Assembly (NCBI GenBank): GCA_030148025.1
Contig: JASBUG010000008.1
Coordinates: forward strand, 104,390-168,389
DNA from: Flavobacteriaceae bacterium
GTDB taxonomy: Bacteria; Bacteroidota; Bacteroidia; Flavobacteriales; Flavobacteriaceae
Reading direction: 5' to 3'
DNA: 64,000 nucleotides
The first letter of the stretch is position 1, and each line of letters opens with the position of its first letter. Position numbers and translations under genes: made by a program. The notes beneath the pieces were generated by a model. It saw nothing but the letters and a program-made list of their open reading frames with translations, was not told the DNA's origin and did not search any database. Positions 18,225 to 27,485 of this stretch are shown here, piece by piece.

Positions 18225-19145
18225 TCACGAAGATACCGACATTATATATTTTTTTGGCGTTGTTCCGTATTTCTTTTTAAAAGCAGCAATAAAGTGACTA
18301 GATGTACTATAGCCAACTCTCAATCCTACCTCATTAACATTGTGATCGCCGCTTTCTAAAAGCTTTCTAGCAAACTCCATTTTATAATCAAACAAAAAAC
18401 TATATACTGTGTCTCCATAAATTTGTTTGAAGCCTTCTTTTAGCTTTTTTAAACTCAATCCAATTTCGTCAGATAGCTCTTGTAAACTTGGTGGCTCAGC
18501 CATTCTAGAGACAACAATGTCTTTTGCTTTTCTAATTTTAATCACATTAGATTCGTCTACCAAAAATGGGCACTGCTCTATATCAGCATCTTCACTTCTA
18601 TTAAAGTATAAGCTCAATAGCTCGTATGCTTTACCTTTAAAATATAAATTTTTAATAGAGCTATTAAGATTGAAATTGATAAGCTGATTTAATGCAACAG
18701 CCATAGACGGTGATATTTTTCCATCTTTGTAATACTTCTTATCCTTATTGTCTTCACTTAAGAACGTAATATAATCGGCCTCTTGAGAAAATAGACGATG
18801 AAATTTTTTAATGGAAATTAAAATGGTAACTAACCAAGAACTTGAATTAATATGTATGTCAATAGGAAGTTCGCGCTGTGGGTTATATAAAAGCAATGAA
18901 TTTTCTTCATTTATATCTAAAGCGTATCGACCACCATTGAAATTAAATTTGCAAGATCCTTTTAAACTAAAGTGAAACTGAATAAAATCTCTGTCTACAT
19001 TTTTTGTAAGCTGCTGAACCTCATTTGTTTCATTTTGAAATATCAACACCAAAAAATGATCATCAATAAGCGTTTCAACAAACGACCCTTGAGCGACATT
19101 TTTTACATTATTTTTTTCGATTTTTTCTTTTTTATTTAGATTCAT
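18225..19145 (-). CDS. AraC family transcriptional regulator
   Basis: A 306-residue regulator with an N-terminal cupin-like sensing region and a C-terminal double helix-turn-helix domain (about 200-300: LQELSDEIGLSLKKLKEGFK, then VGLRVGYSTSSHFIAAFKKK). The C-terminal region resembles the PchR/iron-siderophore branch (IYGDTVYSFLFDYKMEFARK). It is divergent from hemA and directly precedes hemH, so it may control haem synthesis or iron supply. A signal such as haem or a porphyrin is a guess. An inverted repeat overlaps the edge of its own promoter. Confidence 0.88.
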   Translation of the reverse strand: MNLNKKEKIEKNNVKNVAQGSFVETLIDDHFLVLIFQNETNEVQQLTKNVDRDFIQFHFSLKGSCKFNFNGGRYALDINEENSLLLYNPQRELPIDIHINSSSWLVTILISIKKFHRLFSQEADYITFLSEDNKDKKYYKDGKISPSMAVALNQLINFNLNSSIKNLYFKGKAYELLSLYFNRSEDADIEQCPFLVDESNVIKIRKAKDIVVSRMAEPPSLQELSDEIGLSLKKLKEGFKQIYGDTVYSFLFDYKMEFARKLLESGDHNVNEVGLRVGYSTSSHFIAAFKKKYGTTPKKYIMSVSS

Positions 19146-19181
19146 TCTACATTAATTGCTAATAAACACCTAATAATAGGG

Positions 19182-19189
19182 CAAAAATA
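19182..19189 (-). promoter_or_regulatory. minus-7 box (TATTTTTG) for araC-type regulator and hemH
   Basis: The minus strand reads TATTTTTG, an exact TAnnTTTG match, 36 bases before the regulator's start codon. Confidence 0.5.
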
Positions 19190-19205
19190 TGACATAAATC
19201 ATATT
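19186..19205. promoter_or_regulatory. Inverted repeat AATATGA-N6-TCATATT, possible operator
   Basis: Perfect 7-bp arms with a 6-base spacer overlap the upstream edge of the regulator's minus-7 box, between it and divergent hemA. It could be an autoregulatory site. It is AT-rich, so chance is possible. Confidence 0.3.
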
Positions 19206-19284
19206 ATTTTAAAAAATAAGTTTAAAAAACCAGAAACGATATTTAAAGTTCTTTGAGCGTTATTTTTTAACGATGCTACTGTAT

Positions 19285-19292
19285 TACATTTG
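19285..19292 (+). promoter_or_regulatory. minus-7 box (TACATTTG) for hemA operon
   Basis: An exact TAnnTTTG match, 22 bases before the hemA start codon. Confidence 0.55.
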
Positions 19293-19314
19293 CTTTTGAA
19301 ATTCCAAGTCAGGT

Positions 19315-20574
19315 ATGGAACAATACAATATTTCAAGAGGAACCTATTTTTACGCCATAGGCTTAAGCTATAAAAAAGCCGATGCTGAGGTAAGAGGACA
19401 TTTTAGTTTGGACGAACAAGCTAAATTAAATGTTTTAGAGCAAGGAAAGGCTGGTGGCATAGAAAGTTTAATAGTAACCTCAACATGTAATAGAACAGAA
19501 ATTTATGGGTTTGCACAGCACCCATTTCAACTTATACAATTACTTTGCGATAACACAAAGGGAACCATCGACGAGTTTAGGAAAGTAGCTTACGTTTATA
19601 AAAATGCCGAGGCCATCTCGCATATGTTTAGAGTAGGCTCTGGATTAGATAGTCAGATTCTTGGTGATTTTGAAATTATTAGTCAGCTTAAAAATGCTGC
19701 GATCCTTTCAAAAAAACATTTGCTTTTAAATGCCTTTTTAGAGCGTTTAATAAACTCCGTTATTCAAGCAAGTAAACGTATTAAGAATGAAACCGATATT
19801 TCATCAGGAGCAACTTCGGTTTCGTTTGCATCAGTTCAATATATTTTTAACAATGTTAAAGATGTTTCCAGTAAAAACATTTTATTATTTGGAACTGGTA
19901 AAATTGGAAGAAACACATGTGAGAACTTGGTTAAACACACAACAAACTCACACATTACACTTATAAATAGAACCAAGGATAAAGCTGAAAAAATTGCTGG
20001 TAAATTCAATTTAATTGTTAAGGATTATGCTAATCTTCAAGAAGAAATTAGCAATACTGATATTTTAATTGTTGCAACTGGTGCACAAAACCCAACCATA
20101 GACAAACACCTGATACAATCTACAAAAGAATTATTGATTCTCGATTTGTCTATTCCTAAGAACGTGAACGAAAATGTGCAAGAACACAACAATGTGTCTT
20201 TAGTACACCTTGATCACCTTTCTCAAATTACCGATGAAACTCTGGAAAAGCGTAAAGAACATATTCCTTTAGCTGAAACTATTATTGAAGAAGTAAAACA
20301 AGAGTTTAATGATTGGTTAGAAACACGAAAATTTGCACCAACTATAAAGGCTTTAAAACACAAATTATTAGACTTTAAAAATGCCGAGTTAGAGACACAA
20401 CGTAAAAAGTTAAACGACTTTAACGAAACGCAAGCAGAAGTGATAAGTAATAATATCATTCAGAAAATTACCAATCATTTTGCACATCATTTAAAAGATG
20501 ACGATATTCCTACCAACGAAAGTCTAGAATTAATTAAAAAAGTGTTTCAGTTAGAACCTTCAGAGCATGTCTAA
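19315..20574 (+). CDS. hemA: Glutamyl-tRNA reductase
   Basis: A 419-residue enzyme that reduces glutamyl-tRNA to glutamate-1-semialdehyde, the first committed step of C5 haem synthesis. The catalytic cysteine lies in VTSTCNRTEIYG. GSGLDSQILGDFEII is the family signature, LLFGTGKIGRNT is the NADPH-binding loop, and the C-terminal dimerisation helix region is complete. It starts the rightward hem operon. Its stop overlaps the hemC start by 8 bases. The next enzyme, HemL, is not in the window. Confidence 0.97.
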   Translation: MEQYNISRGTYFYAIGLSYKKADAEVRGHFSLDEQAKLNVLEQGKAGGIESLIVTSTCNRTEIYGFAQHPFQLIQLLCDNTKGTIDEFRKVAYVYKNAEAISHMFRVGSGLDSQILGDFEIISQLKNAAILSKKHLLLNAFLERLINSVIQASKRIKNETDISSGATSVSFASVQYIFNNVKDVSSKNILLFGTGKIGRNTCENLVKHTTNSHITLINRTKDKAEKIAGKFNLIVKDYANLQEEISNTDILIVATGAQNPTIDKHLIQSTKELLILDLSIPKNVNENVQEHNNVSLVHLDHLSQITDETLEKRKEHIPLAETIIEEVKQEFNDWLETRKFAPTIKALKHKLLDFKNAELETQRKKLNDFNETQAEVISNNIIQKITNHFAHHLKDDDIPTNESLELIKKVFQLEPSEHV

Positions 20575-22141
20575 AACCATAAGAATTGGTACTCGCGATA
20601 GTGAATTAGCATTATGGCAAGCCAAAACCGTACAGCAAATGCTGGAAAATTTGGGTCACAAAACCCAATTAGTTCCAGTAAAATCTACAGGCGACCTAGT
20701 TTTAAATAAGCCTTTATACGAGTTAGGAATCACAGGAATATTTACCAAAACTCTAGATATTGCTATGTTAAATCATGACATTGATATAGCAGTGCATTCT
20801 TTAAAAGATGTTCCTACAGTATTACCAAAAGGAATTACCCAAGCAGCAGTTATAAAAAGAGGGAATATTAATGACACTCTTGTGTTTAAAAACAATGAAG
20901 AGTTTTTATCACAACGAAATGCCGTTATTGCAACTGGAAGTTTACGTAGACGCGCTCAATGGCTTAACCGATTCCCTACACATACAATAGTTGGCTTAAG
21001 AGGTAATGTAAATTCCCGACTTCAAAAGCTTGAAGACAATGATTGGAACGGTGCTATTTTTGCTGCAGCTGGTATTGGTCGTATTGGCTTACGCCCTGAA
21101 AATGCTATTAATTTAGATTGGATGATTCCCGCACCTGCTCAAGGCGCTGTAATGATCACAGCCTTAGAAGAAGACACTGAAGTTAGAGAAATTTGCGCTG
21201 AGCTTAACCACGAAGAAACTGAGATCTGTACTTCTATTGAACGCACCTTTTTAAACAGACTTGAAGGCGGTTGTACTGCTCCTATTGGTGCTTTAGCCTT
21301 TATTAAAAATGAAGAAGTTCATTTTAAAGGTGTTTTACTAAGCAAAGATGGAAGCAAAAAAATAGAGGTCTCTAGAAAAGAACAATTAGGAAAACATGTA
21401 AGATTAGGAATTGAATCCGCAGACTATATAATAGAACGTGGTGGAAAACGATTAATGGATTCTATTAAACGAGAAGCTACTAATGTAAATGTGTACTCTA
21501 CCAAAGCGTTAACTAATGCGCAACTAGACTTATTTCATAATGACGTAAAAGCTGAAAGTAACGATTTCATTCAAATTAGTACTAACAGAATAAAACCAGC
21601 AATTTTAAAGTCTAAAATTCAAAATGTAGTTATTACTAGTAAAAATGCTGTTGAAGCAATCACTACTAATATTCCTGCTGAAGAATTACAGTTCAAAAAC
21701 ATTTACTGTGTTGGAAGGCGAACAAAACGTTTGGTAGAACAAAAAATTGGTAAGGTTACACATTCCGAAAAAAATGCAAAAGCACTTGCTGAGTATTTGG
21801 TGGAACATATTGAAGGTACAGAAGTTACTTATTTTTGCAGTGATTTACGTTTAGATGATTTACCAAGTATTTTAAACGACAACAACATTATTGTTAATGA
21901 AGTTGAAGCTTATAGCACAAAATATAATTCAGAAAAAGTAACTGAGACCGTTGAAGGAATAATGTTTTACAGTCCTTCAACAGTCAATAGTTATTTACAA
22001 CAAAATAAAGCCAATGGTATTGCCTATTGTATTGGTGAAACAACGGCCAAAGTAGCAAAACAGCATTTTAAAGATGTAAGGGTTGCAAAGGTTCCAACGG
22101 TAGAAAGCGTTATCGAGTTGGTTAATGAAAATTATATATAA
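20567..22141 (+). CDS. hemC: Hydroxymethylbilane synthase - uroporphyrinogen-III synthase fusion
   Basis: A 524-residue protein, about 210 longer than a plain HemC. The first 305 residues are porphobilinogen deaminase: RIGTRDSELALWQA, HSLKDVPT, ATGSLRRRAQ, and the dipyrromethane cofactor cysteine in LEGGCTAPIGA. From about residue 320 the sequence matches uroporphyrinogen-III synthase: VVITSKNAVEAI, YCVGRRTKRLVE, FCSDLRLDDLP, EAYSTKY, FYSPSTVNSYL, YCIGETTAKVAK. The fused protein would make hydroxymethylbilane and then close it to uroporphyrinogen III. No separate hemD is nearby. Confidence 0.93.
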   Translation: MSKTIRIGTRDSELALWQAKTVQQMLENLGHKTQLVPVKSTGDLVLNKPLYELGITGIFTKTLDIAMLNHDIDIAVHSLKDVPTVLPKGITQAAVIKRGNINDTLVFKNNEEFLSQRNAVIATGSLRRRAQWLNRFPTHTIVGLRGNVNSRLQKLEDNDWNGAIFAAAGIGRIGLRPENAINLDWMIPAPAQGAVMITALEEDTEVREICAELNHEETEICTSIERTFLNRLEGGCTAPIGALAFIKNEEVHFKGVLLSKDGSKKIEVSRKEQLGKHVRLGIESADYIIERGGKRLMDSIKREATNVNVYSTKALTNAQLDLFHNDVKAESNDFIQISTNRIKPAILKSKIQNVVITSKNAVEAITTNIPAEELQFKNIYCVGRRTKRLVEQKIGKVTHSEKNAKALAEYLVEHIEGTEVTYFCSDLRLDDLPSILNDNNIIVNEVEAYSTKYNSEKVTETVEGIMFYSPSTVNSYLQQNKANGIAYCIGETTAKVAKQHFKDVRVAKVPTVESVIELVNENYI

Positions 22142-22175
22142 CTTAGCTTTTAGTATTTGGCTATATAAAAATTAA

Positions 22176-22348
22176 ATGAGAAACTTTCGAACATTAAATA
22201 TTTGGGTACAAGGTATAGAAATTGTCAAATTAGTGTACAAAAATTAAAATTTATAGAAGAAAAAGAACTTGAAAGCATTTTTACTTTAATCCAAAAAGAA
22301 GCAAAAATGATAAATGCATTAATAACTAAACTAAAATCTAATAGCTAA
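22176..22348 (+). pseudogene. Remnant of a four-helix-bundle protein (23S rRNA intervening-sequence protein family)
   Basis: ATG 22176 opens a 23-codon frame reading MRNFRTLNIWVQGIEIVKLV, like the start of the four-helix-bundle/IVS protein family (usually about 115-125 residues). It stops at 22245. In another frame, from about 22226 to the TAA at 22346, the sequence reads QISVQKLKFIEEKELESIFT and then [20 protein letters not shown], like the C-terminus of the same family. About half of the gene, including the central helices, is missing, and the two parts are out of frame. It lies between hemCD and hemE, and its final TAA overlaps the hemE ATG. Confidence 0.55.
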
Positions 22349-23385
22349 TGGCTAATAACCAAATAAAGAACGATTTATTTTTAAGAGCATTAAAGGGAGA
22401 AACTGTTGAACGTCCTCCTGTATGGATGATGCGTCAAGCTGGAAGATATCTACCAGAATTTATCGCAATACGTGAAAAATACGATTTCTTCACACGTTGC
22501 CGTACGCCAGAACTAGCTAGTGAAATTACTGTGCAACCTATTCGTCGTTACGGAATGGATGCCGCTATTTTATTCAGCGATATTTTGGTAATTCCTCAAG
22601 CGATGAATGTAGAGGTGCAAATGAAACCTAATTTCGGGCCTTATTTACCGAATCCTATTCGCTCCCAAAAAGATGTTGACAATGTCATTGTACCAGATGT
22701 TACTGTAGAACTTGATTACGTATACCAAGCTATTAAAGCCACTAAAGAATTATTGAACAATGATATTCCTTTGATTGGCTTTGCTGGTTCACCATGGACT
22801 ATCCTTTGCTATATGGTACAAGGTCAAGGAAGCAAAAACTTTGATAAAGCCAAAGAGTTTTGTTTTACAAACCCTATTGCTGCACATCAATTATTGCAAA
22901 AAATCACAGATACTACCATTGCTTACTTAAAAGAAAAAGTAAAAGCTGGTGTTAACGCAGTGCAGGTATTTGATTCTTGGGGAGGAATGTTATCTCCAGT
23001 AGACTACCAAGAGTTTTCTTGGCAATATATCAATCAAATCATTGAAGCTTTAAAAGACGATGCTCCAGTAATTGCATTTGGAAAAGGCTGCTGGTTTGCT
23101 TTAGGTGAAATGGCAAAATCTAACGCCTCTGCTTTAGGTGTTGATTGGACTTGTTCTCCACAAAACGCACGTTATTTAACTGGTGGAAATATTACGCTTC
23201 AAGGTAATTTTGACCCTTCAAGATTATTATCACCTCCAGCAAAAATAAAAGAAATGGTAACTCAAATGATCAATGATTTTGGTAAAGACAAATATATTGT
23301 AAATCTTGGTCATGGTATTTTACCTAACATTCCTTTAGACAACGCGAAGGCATTTATTGATGCCGTAAAAGAGTATAATGCTTAG
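22348..23385 (+). CDS. hemE: Uroporphyrinogen decarboxylase
   Basis: A 345-residue enzyme that removes four carboxyl groups from uroporphyrinogen III to give coproporphyrinogen III. The N-terminal signature [18 protein letters not shown] is intact, with the catalytic Asp in [25 protein letters not shown] and NLGHGILPN are also present. It overlaps the next gene (EI24) by 8 bases. It is separated from hemCD by about 200 bases holding a decayed gene, so transcription may still run through. Confidence 0.97.
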   Translation: MANNQIKNDLFLRALKGETVERPPVWMMRQAGRYLPEFIAIREKYDFFTRCRTPELASEITVQPIRRYGMDAAILFSDILVIPQAMNVEVQMKPNFGPYLPNPIRSQKDVDNVIVPDVTVELDYVYQAIKATKELLNNDIPLIGFAGSPWTILCYMVQGQGSKNFDKAKEFCFTNPIAAHQLLQKITDTTIAYLKEKVKAGVNAVQVFDSWGGMLSPVDYQEFSWQYINQIIEALKDDAPVIAFGKGCWFALGEMAKSNASALGVDWTCSPQNARYLTGGNITLQGNFDPSRLLSPPAKIKEMVTQMINDFGKDKYIVNLGHGILPNIPLDNAKAFIDAVKEYNA

Positions 23386-24130
23386 AAACATATTTAACGG
23401 GATAAAGGCCTATGCTGGTGCTTTCGAACTTATTTCGAAACTCAAATTATGGCGTTATTTCGTCATTCCTATAGCGATTAGCTTAGTAACTGCAGTGGCT
23501 ATAGTATTATTTGCTTATACCCTTTCTGATAATATTGGAAACTATATTTCTCAAATCTGGATCTGGGAATGGGGCAAAGAAACATTTGCTACTATCAGTA
23601 ATGTTTTTGGCGGATTGCTTGTAATTGTAATTGGCTTAGTGCTTTATAAGCATATTATTATGGCACTATCTGCACCTTTTATGAGTCCGGTTTCTGAAAA
23701 AATTGAGCGCCACCTTTTAGGAGATAAGCATGAACATAGAAACACTTCTTTTCAACAACAATTATGGCGAGGTATTCGTATAAATGTTCGTAACCTCTTT
23801 ATGGAATTATGGTTGACTCTTGTTGTTTTAATTGTCAGTTTTATTCCAGTCATTGGATGGTTCACTTCCATATTACTATTTGTTATTCAAGCATATTATG
23901 CTGGATTTGGTAACATGGACTATACTTTGGAACGTCATTTTAAATATAAAGATAGCGTCAACTTTGTACGTAGAAACAGAGGTATAGCTATTGGAAATGG
24001 TGTTGTATTTATGTTGTTTTTATTAATTCCAGTAATTGGAGTAATTTTAGTATTGCCTTTATCGGTTACGGCTGCCTCAACAAAAACTATTGAACTATTA
24101 GATTCAAAAAATGAAACTATAACAATTTGA
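23378..24130 (+). CDS. EI24 domain-containing membrane protein
   Basis: A 250-residue integral membrane protein with about four hydrophobic segments, matching the EI24/CysZ-like family ([16 protein letters not shown] at the start; [20 protein letters not shown] and a final helix pair near the end). CysZ carries sulfate in enterobacteria, but the Bacteroidota members have no proven role. It lies inside the hem operon, overlapping hemE by 8 bases and the GNAT gene by 4, so it is translated with the haem enzymes. A link to porphyrin handling is speculation. Confidence 0.82.
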   Translation: MLRNIFNGIKAYAGAFELISKLKLWRYFVIPIAISLVTAVAIVLFAYTLSDNIGNYISQIWIWEWGKETFATISNVFGGLLVIVIGLVLYKHIIMALSAPFMSPVSEKIERHLLGDKHEHRNTSFQQQLWRGIRINVRNLFMELWLTLVVLIVSFIPVIGWFTSILLFVIQAYYAGFGNMDYTLERHFKYKDSVNFVRRNRGIAIGNGVVFMLFLLIPVIGVILVLPLSVTAASTKTIELLDSKNETITI

Positions 24131-24666
24131 CAGCTACGTTTGACACATATTACATAAGTCCTATTCAAGAAAAAGACGCTTGGAAACTTTGTGATTTTGT
24201 AGTAGCTAACGAAGATCGTTTAAAACGCTTTTTTCCTCAAACTTTAGCATTAAATCAAACACCTGATCTGGCAAAACATTTTGCCAAAACCAAAGTCAAA
24301 GAATTTGAACAAAAAGAAGAATTCTTATTCACTTTAAAAGAAAATGAAACCAATGCTTTAGTAGGATTGGTTTATCTTAAAGAACTAGATTGGAATAAAA
24401 AACAAGGGGAATTTGCCTATGCTATTGGCTATCCGTTTGAAGGAAAGGGAATTACTAGTAATGCGGTAAAGGCATTGTCTAATCATGCTTTTACAAATCT
24501 GGGCTTAGAAGTACTTCAAATAATTGCACATAAAAGCAATGTGTCAAGTGTTCAAGTAGCAAAAAAATGCGCATTCACTTGGCAAAAAACTTTACAAAAC
24601 AAATTTACCCCTCCAGGAGAAAATCCGCTAGATATGGAGTTATACGAATTATACAATGAAAGATAA
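24127..24666 (+). CDS. GNAT family N-acetyltransferase (RimJ/RimL-like)
   Basis: A 179-residue acetyltransferase of the ribosomal-protein/alanine acetyltransferase group. The fold marks are VGLVYLKELDW, FAYAIGYPFEGKGITSNAVK (the acetyl-CoA loop reads GKGITSN) and HKSNVSSVQVAKKCAF. The start appears to be TTG at 24127, which overlaps the EI24 stop (TTGA). No ATG lies near, and the first residues (TFDTYYISPIQEKDAWKL) fit the family N-terminus. It is embedded in the hem operon with an 11-base overlap into hemF. The target is unknown. Confidence 0.85.
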   Translation: MTATFDTYYISPIQEKDAWKLCDFVVANEDRLKRFFPQTLALNQTPDLAKHFAKTKVKEFEQKEEFLFTLKENETNALVGLVYLKELDWNKKQGEFAYAIGYPFEGKGITSNAVKALSNHAFTNLGLEVLQIIAHKSNVSSVQVAKKCAFTWQKTLQNKFTPPGENPLDMELYELYNER

Positions 24667-25558
24667 ATTTTATCAATATATACAAGATTTACAAGATTCT
24701 ATTACTTCTAAATTGGAAGCTATAGACGGTAAAGCAATATTTCAACAAGATCTTTGGGAACGTCCTGAAGGTGGCGGTGGTCGCACACGTGTGATTCAAA
24801 ACGGAAATGTGTTTGAAAAAGGAGGCGTGAATATTTCGGCAGTTCATGGAAAGCTTCCAAAGTCGATGCAAGCCTATTTTAATGTTGGTGATGTTAATTT
24901 CTTTGCGTGTGGATTGAGCCTAGTGATTCACCCAAAAAGTCCTATGGTGCCTACCGTACATGCCAATTGGCGTTATTTTGAAATGTATGATCAAGACGGA
25001 ACTATTGTAGACCAATGGTTTGGAGGAGGACAAGATTTAACACCTTATTACCTTTTTGAAGAAGATGCAAAACACTTTCATACAGTTTGTAAAACCGCTT
25101 GTGATAAACACGATCCTGAGTTCTATCCAAAATATAAACAGCGCTGTGATGAATACTTCCATAATACACATCGTAATGAAGCTAGAGGTGTAGGTGGTTT
25201 ATTCTTTGATTATTGTAAAGCATCAGAAACCATGTCTATGGACAATTGGTTTGATTTTGTAACCGAAGTTGGAAATAGTTTCCTTGAAGCCTATGTTCCT
25301 ATTGTAGAAAAACGAAAGGATCTTACATATACCCAAGAACAAAGAAACTGGCAGGAAATTAGGCGTGGTCGCTACGTAGAATTTAATTTAGTTCATGATA
25401 AAGGCACATTATTCGGCTTAAGAACCAATGGTCGTATTGAAAGTATATTGATGAGTTTACCTCCTCATGTGCAATGGCAATATGACCACCATCCTGAAAA
25501 AGGAAGTGAAGAAGAAAAATTAATTGAAGTATTACAACAACCTAAAAACTGGGTATAA
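24656..25558 (+). CDS. hemF: Oxygen-dependent coproporphyrinogen III oxidase
   Basis: A 300-residue enzyme that uses O2 to turn coproporphyrinogen III into protoporphyrinogen IX. The conserved blocks are all visible: GGGGRTRVI, GVNISAVHGKLP, PTVHANWRYFEMY, WFGGGQDLTPYY, RGVGGLFFDYC, RRGRYVEFNLVHDKGTLFG and LMSLPP. The protein is soluble and of normal length. Its presence suggests aerobic growth. No oxygen-independent HemN is in the window. The start lies 11 bases inside the GNAT gene and the stop shares one base with the next ATG. Confidence 0.97.
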   Translation: MKDKFYQYIQDLQDSITSKLEAIDGKAIFQQDLWERPEGGGGRTRVIQNGNVFEKGGVNISAVHGKLPKSMQAYFNVGDVNFFACGLSLVIHPKSPMVPTVHANWRYFEMYDQDGTIVDQWFGGGQDLTPYYLFEEDAKHFHTVCKTACDKHDPEFYPKYKQRCDEYFHNTHRNEARGVGGLFFDYCKASETMSMDNWFDFVTEVGNSFLEAYVPIVEKRKDLTYTQEQRNWQEIRRGRYVEFNLVHDKGTLFGLRTNGRIESILMSLPPHVQWQYDHHPEKGSEEEKLIEVLQQPKNWV

Positions 25559-26331
25559 TGTTAAGATTAATTAGACGATCTCTTTTAATAATCAATTGGA
25601 AAACATTTGTAATTACTTTTCTGTCAATTGCATCTACAGCTTTTTGCTTGCATTTTGAAATTAAAGCAGATTTCCCATTAACGCTTATAGGGACAGCAAT
25701 TGTATTTCCAATCGTTTTTTCAATTGGAGGCGCCTATAAACGAAGAGAAGTTGCTCTAGATGAGTATGGATCTATAAAAGCTCATGGCCGTGCATTGTAT
25801 TTTGCGGTTTCACATTGGTTAGAAAACCCTCCAAACGATCTAAAAGCTGAAATAAAATCACATTTAGAAAATTTATTGAATTCTTGCACTGATGTATTTA
25901 CAAATCCTGTTAGTCAACTGGAAGAAACCGAAAAAGGTGTTTACAACAGCTTTAAAGATCTTTCAGTGTTCATAAAAAGTATGAGAGGTTATGGGTTACC
26001 ATCAGGTGAGGCATCACGCTCCAATCAGTTTTTGAGCAAAATGATGATCTCTTTTGAACGTATCAAGCACATTTATCAATACAGAACACCACGTACATTA
26101 CGTACCTATAGTGATGTTTTCATCGTTATTTTGCCTATTGTTTACGGACCTCATTTTGCTGAGAGTGTAACTAGTTATAGCTACGGATTACAATTTGCAG
26201 TTCCTATTCTTTTTAGTGTAATTTTAGTAGCTCTTGATAACATTCAATCGCATCTAGAAAATCCATTTGATCAGCAAGGAGAAGATGATGTTCAGTTTAG
26301 TGTAGAAAAATATATAAGAAATTTAGATTAG
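25558..26331 (+). CDS. Uncharacterised membrane protein, bestrophin-like
   Basis: A 257-residue protein with a hydrophobic pair at about 15-60, a soluble helical middle and a second hydrophobic pair at about 185-225. The C-terminal LDNIQSHLENPFDQQGEDD resembles the segment after the last helix of bestrophin chloride channels, and the overall helix spacing fits. That resemblance is by eye only. It lies between hemF and hemB with one-base spacing on each side, so it belongs to the hem operon. An anion-channel role would be inference. Confidence 0.6.
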   Translation: MLRLIRRSLLIINWKTFVITFLSIASTAFCLHFEIKADFPLTLIGTAIVFPIVFSIGGAYKRREVALDEYGSIKAHGRALYFAVSHWLENPPNDLKAEIKSHLENLLNSCTDVFTNPVSQLEETEKGVYNSFKDLSVFIKSMRGYGLPSGEASRSNQFLSKMMISFERIKHIYQYRTPRTLRTYSDVFIVILPIVYGPHFAESVTSYSYGLQFAVPILFSVILVALDNIQSHLENPFDQQGEDDVQFSVEKYIRNLD

Positions 26332-26332
26332 T

Positions 26333-27322
26333 ATGTATCCATTACGAAGAAATAGACGATTAAGACAAAACGAAGCTATTCGCTCATTAGTTAGAGAAAA
26401 CTACATTACACCAAATGATTTTTTGGTGCCTCTTTTTGTTGTAGAAGGTAAAGGCGTTAAAGAAGAAATAGCTTCAATGCCTAATTATTTTCGCTACAGT
26501 TTAGACCTTTTAGAAGGTGAAGTAAAACAATTATGGTCTCTAGGCTTAAAGTCTGTCTTACTATTTGTAAAAGTTCCTGATAATTTAAAGGACAACAAAG
26601 GCACTGAAGCTCTAAACCCAAATGGACTCATGCAACGCGCGGTTAAAACCGTTAAAAATGTATGTCCAGATATGTTAGTAATGACTGATGTGGCGTTGGA
26701 TCCTTATTCTGTATATGGACACGACGGTATTGTAGAGCAAGGAATGATCATTAACGATGATACAGCCGATGTGCTTGCAGAAATGAGCTTATCACATGCA
26801 GAAGCTGGCGCTGATTTTGTAGCGCCCAGCGATATGATGGACGGTCGTATAATGACCATTCGTGAAGCCTTAGAAGACAACGGATTTACAGATACTGGCA
26901 TCATGAGCTATTCTGCTAAATATGCGTCTGCATTTTATGGCCCATTTAGAGATGCTCTAGATTCTGCTCCTGTTGATCTAGTTGATATTCCTAAAGACAA
27001 AAAGACTTACCAAATGGATTTTGCAAATCGTCATGAAGCACTTCGTGAAACTGAAATGGACGTTGATGAAGGTGCAGACATCGTAATGGTAAAACCAGGA
27101 ATTGCTTATTTAGATATAGTACGAGAAGTGAAAAATGAATTTGACGTTCCTGTTGCAGTATATCAGGTTAGTGGTGAATATGCCATGATAAAAGCTGCTG
27201 CCGAAAAGGGTTGGTTAGATCATGATCAAGTAATGCTAGAAAGCACAATGGCGTTTAAGCGTGCTGGCGCCGATATTATTGCAAGTTATTTTGCTAAGGA
27301 TGTTGTGAAATTAATCAGTTAA
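26333..27322 (+). CDS. hemB: Porphobilinogen synthase (delta-aminolaevulinate dehydratase)
   Basis: A 329-residue enzyme that joins two aminolaevulinate molecules. The Schiff-base lysines are in SYSAKYASAFYGPFR and MVKPGIAYLD. The metal-loop reads TDVALDPYSVYGHDG, with Ala and Asp where zinc enzymes have cysteines, so this is the zinc-free, Mg-type form. ADFVAPSDMMDGR and YQVSGEYAMI are also intact. It is the last gene of the rightward hem operon. No clear terminator follows, but the next gene has its own promoter box. Confidence 0.97.
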   Translation: MYPLRRNRRLRQNEAIRSLVRENYITPNDFLVPLFVVEGKGVKEEIASMPNYFRYSLDLLEGEVKQLWSLGLKSVLLFVKVPDNLKDNKGTEALNPNGLMQRAVKTVKNVCPDMLVMTDVALDPYSVYGHDGIVEQGMIINDDTADVLAEMSLSHAEAGADFVAPSDMMDGRIMTIREALEDNGFTDTGIMSYSAKYASAFYGPFRDALDSAPVDLVDIPKDKKTYQMDFANRHEALRETEMDVDEGADIVMVKPGIAYLDIVREVKNEFDVPVAVYQVSGEYAMIKAAAEKGWLDHDQVMLESTMAFKRAGADIIASYFAKDVVKLIS

Positions 27323-27453
27323 AAGTCAAATCTTTAATGTAAAAAATAGCTTTGCTAGACATACCAAAGCAGATAAAATTAAAACTTTGAGGTATTTCAT
27401 CCTATAAAATTGATTTGTAATCTATTATTTACGCCTAATTAAAGAATAAATTT

Positions 27454-27461
27454 TATTTTTG
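27454..27461 (+). promoter_or_regulatory. minus-7 box (TATTTTTG) for T9SS cargo gene
   Basis: An exact TAnnTTTG match. It overlaps the earliest in-frame start candidate (TTG 27459), which favours ATG 27486 as the true start. Confidence 0.5.
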
Positions 27462-27485
27462 GTGTCTCAAAACCAAAGACTACCA

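Noticed and set aside
27323..27453. A possible terminator (GCTTTG / CAAAGC) after hemB
   Set aside because: The stem is only 6 bp with a 10-base loop and lacks a T-run.
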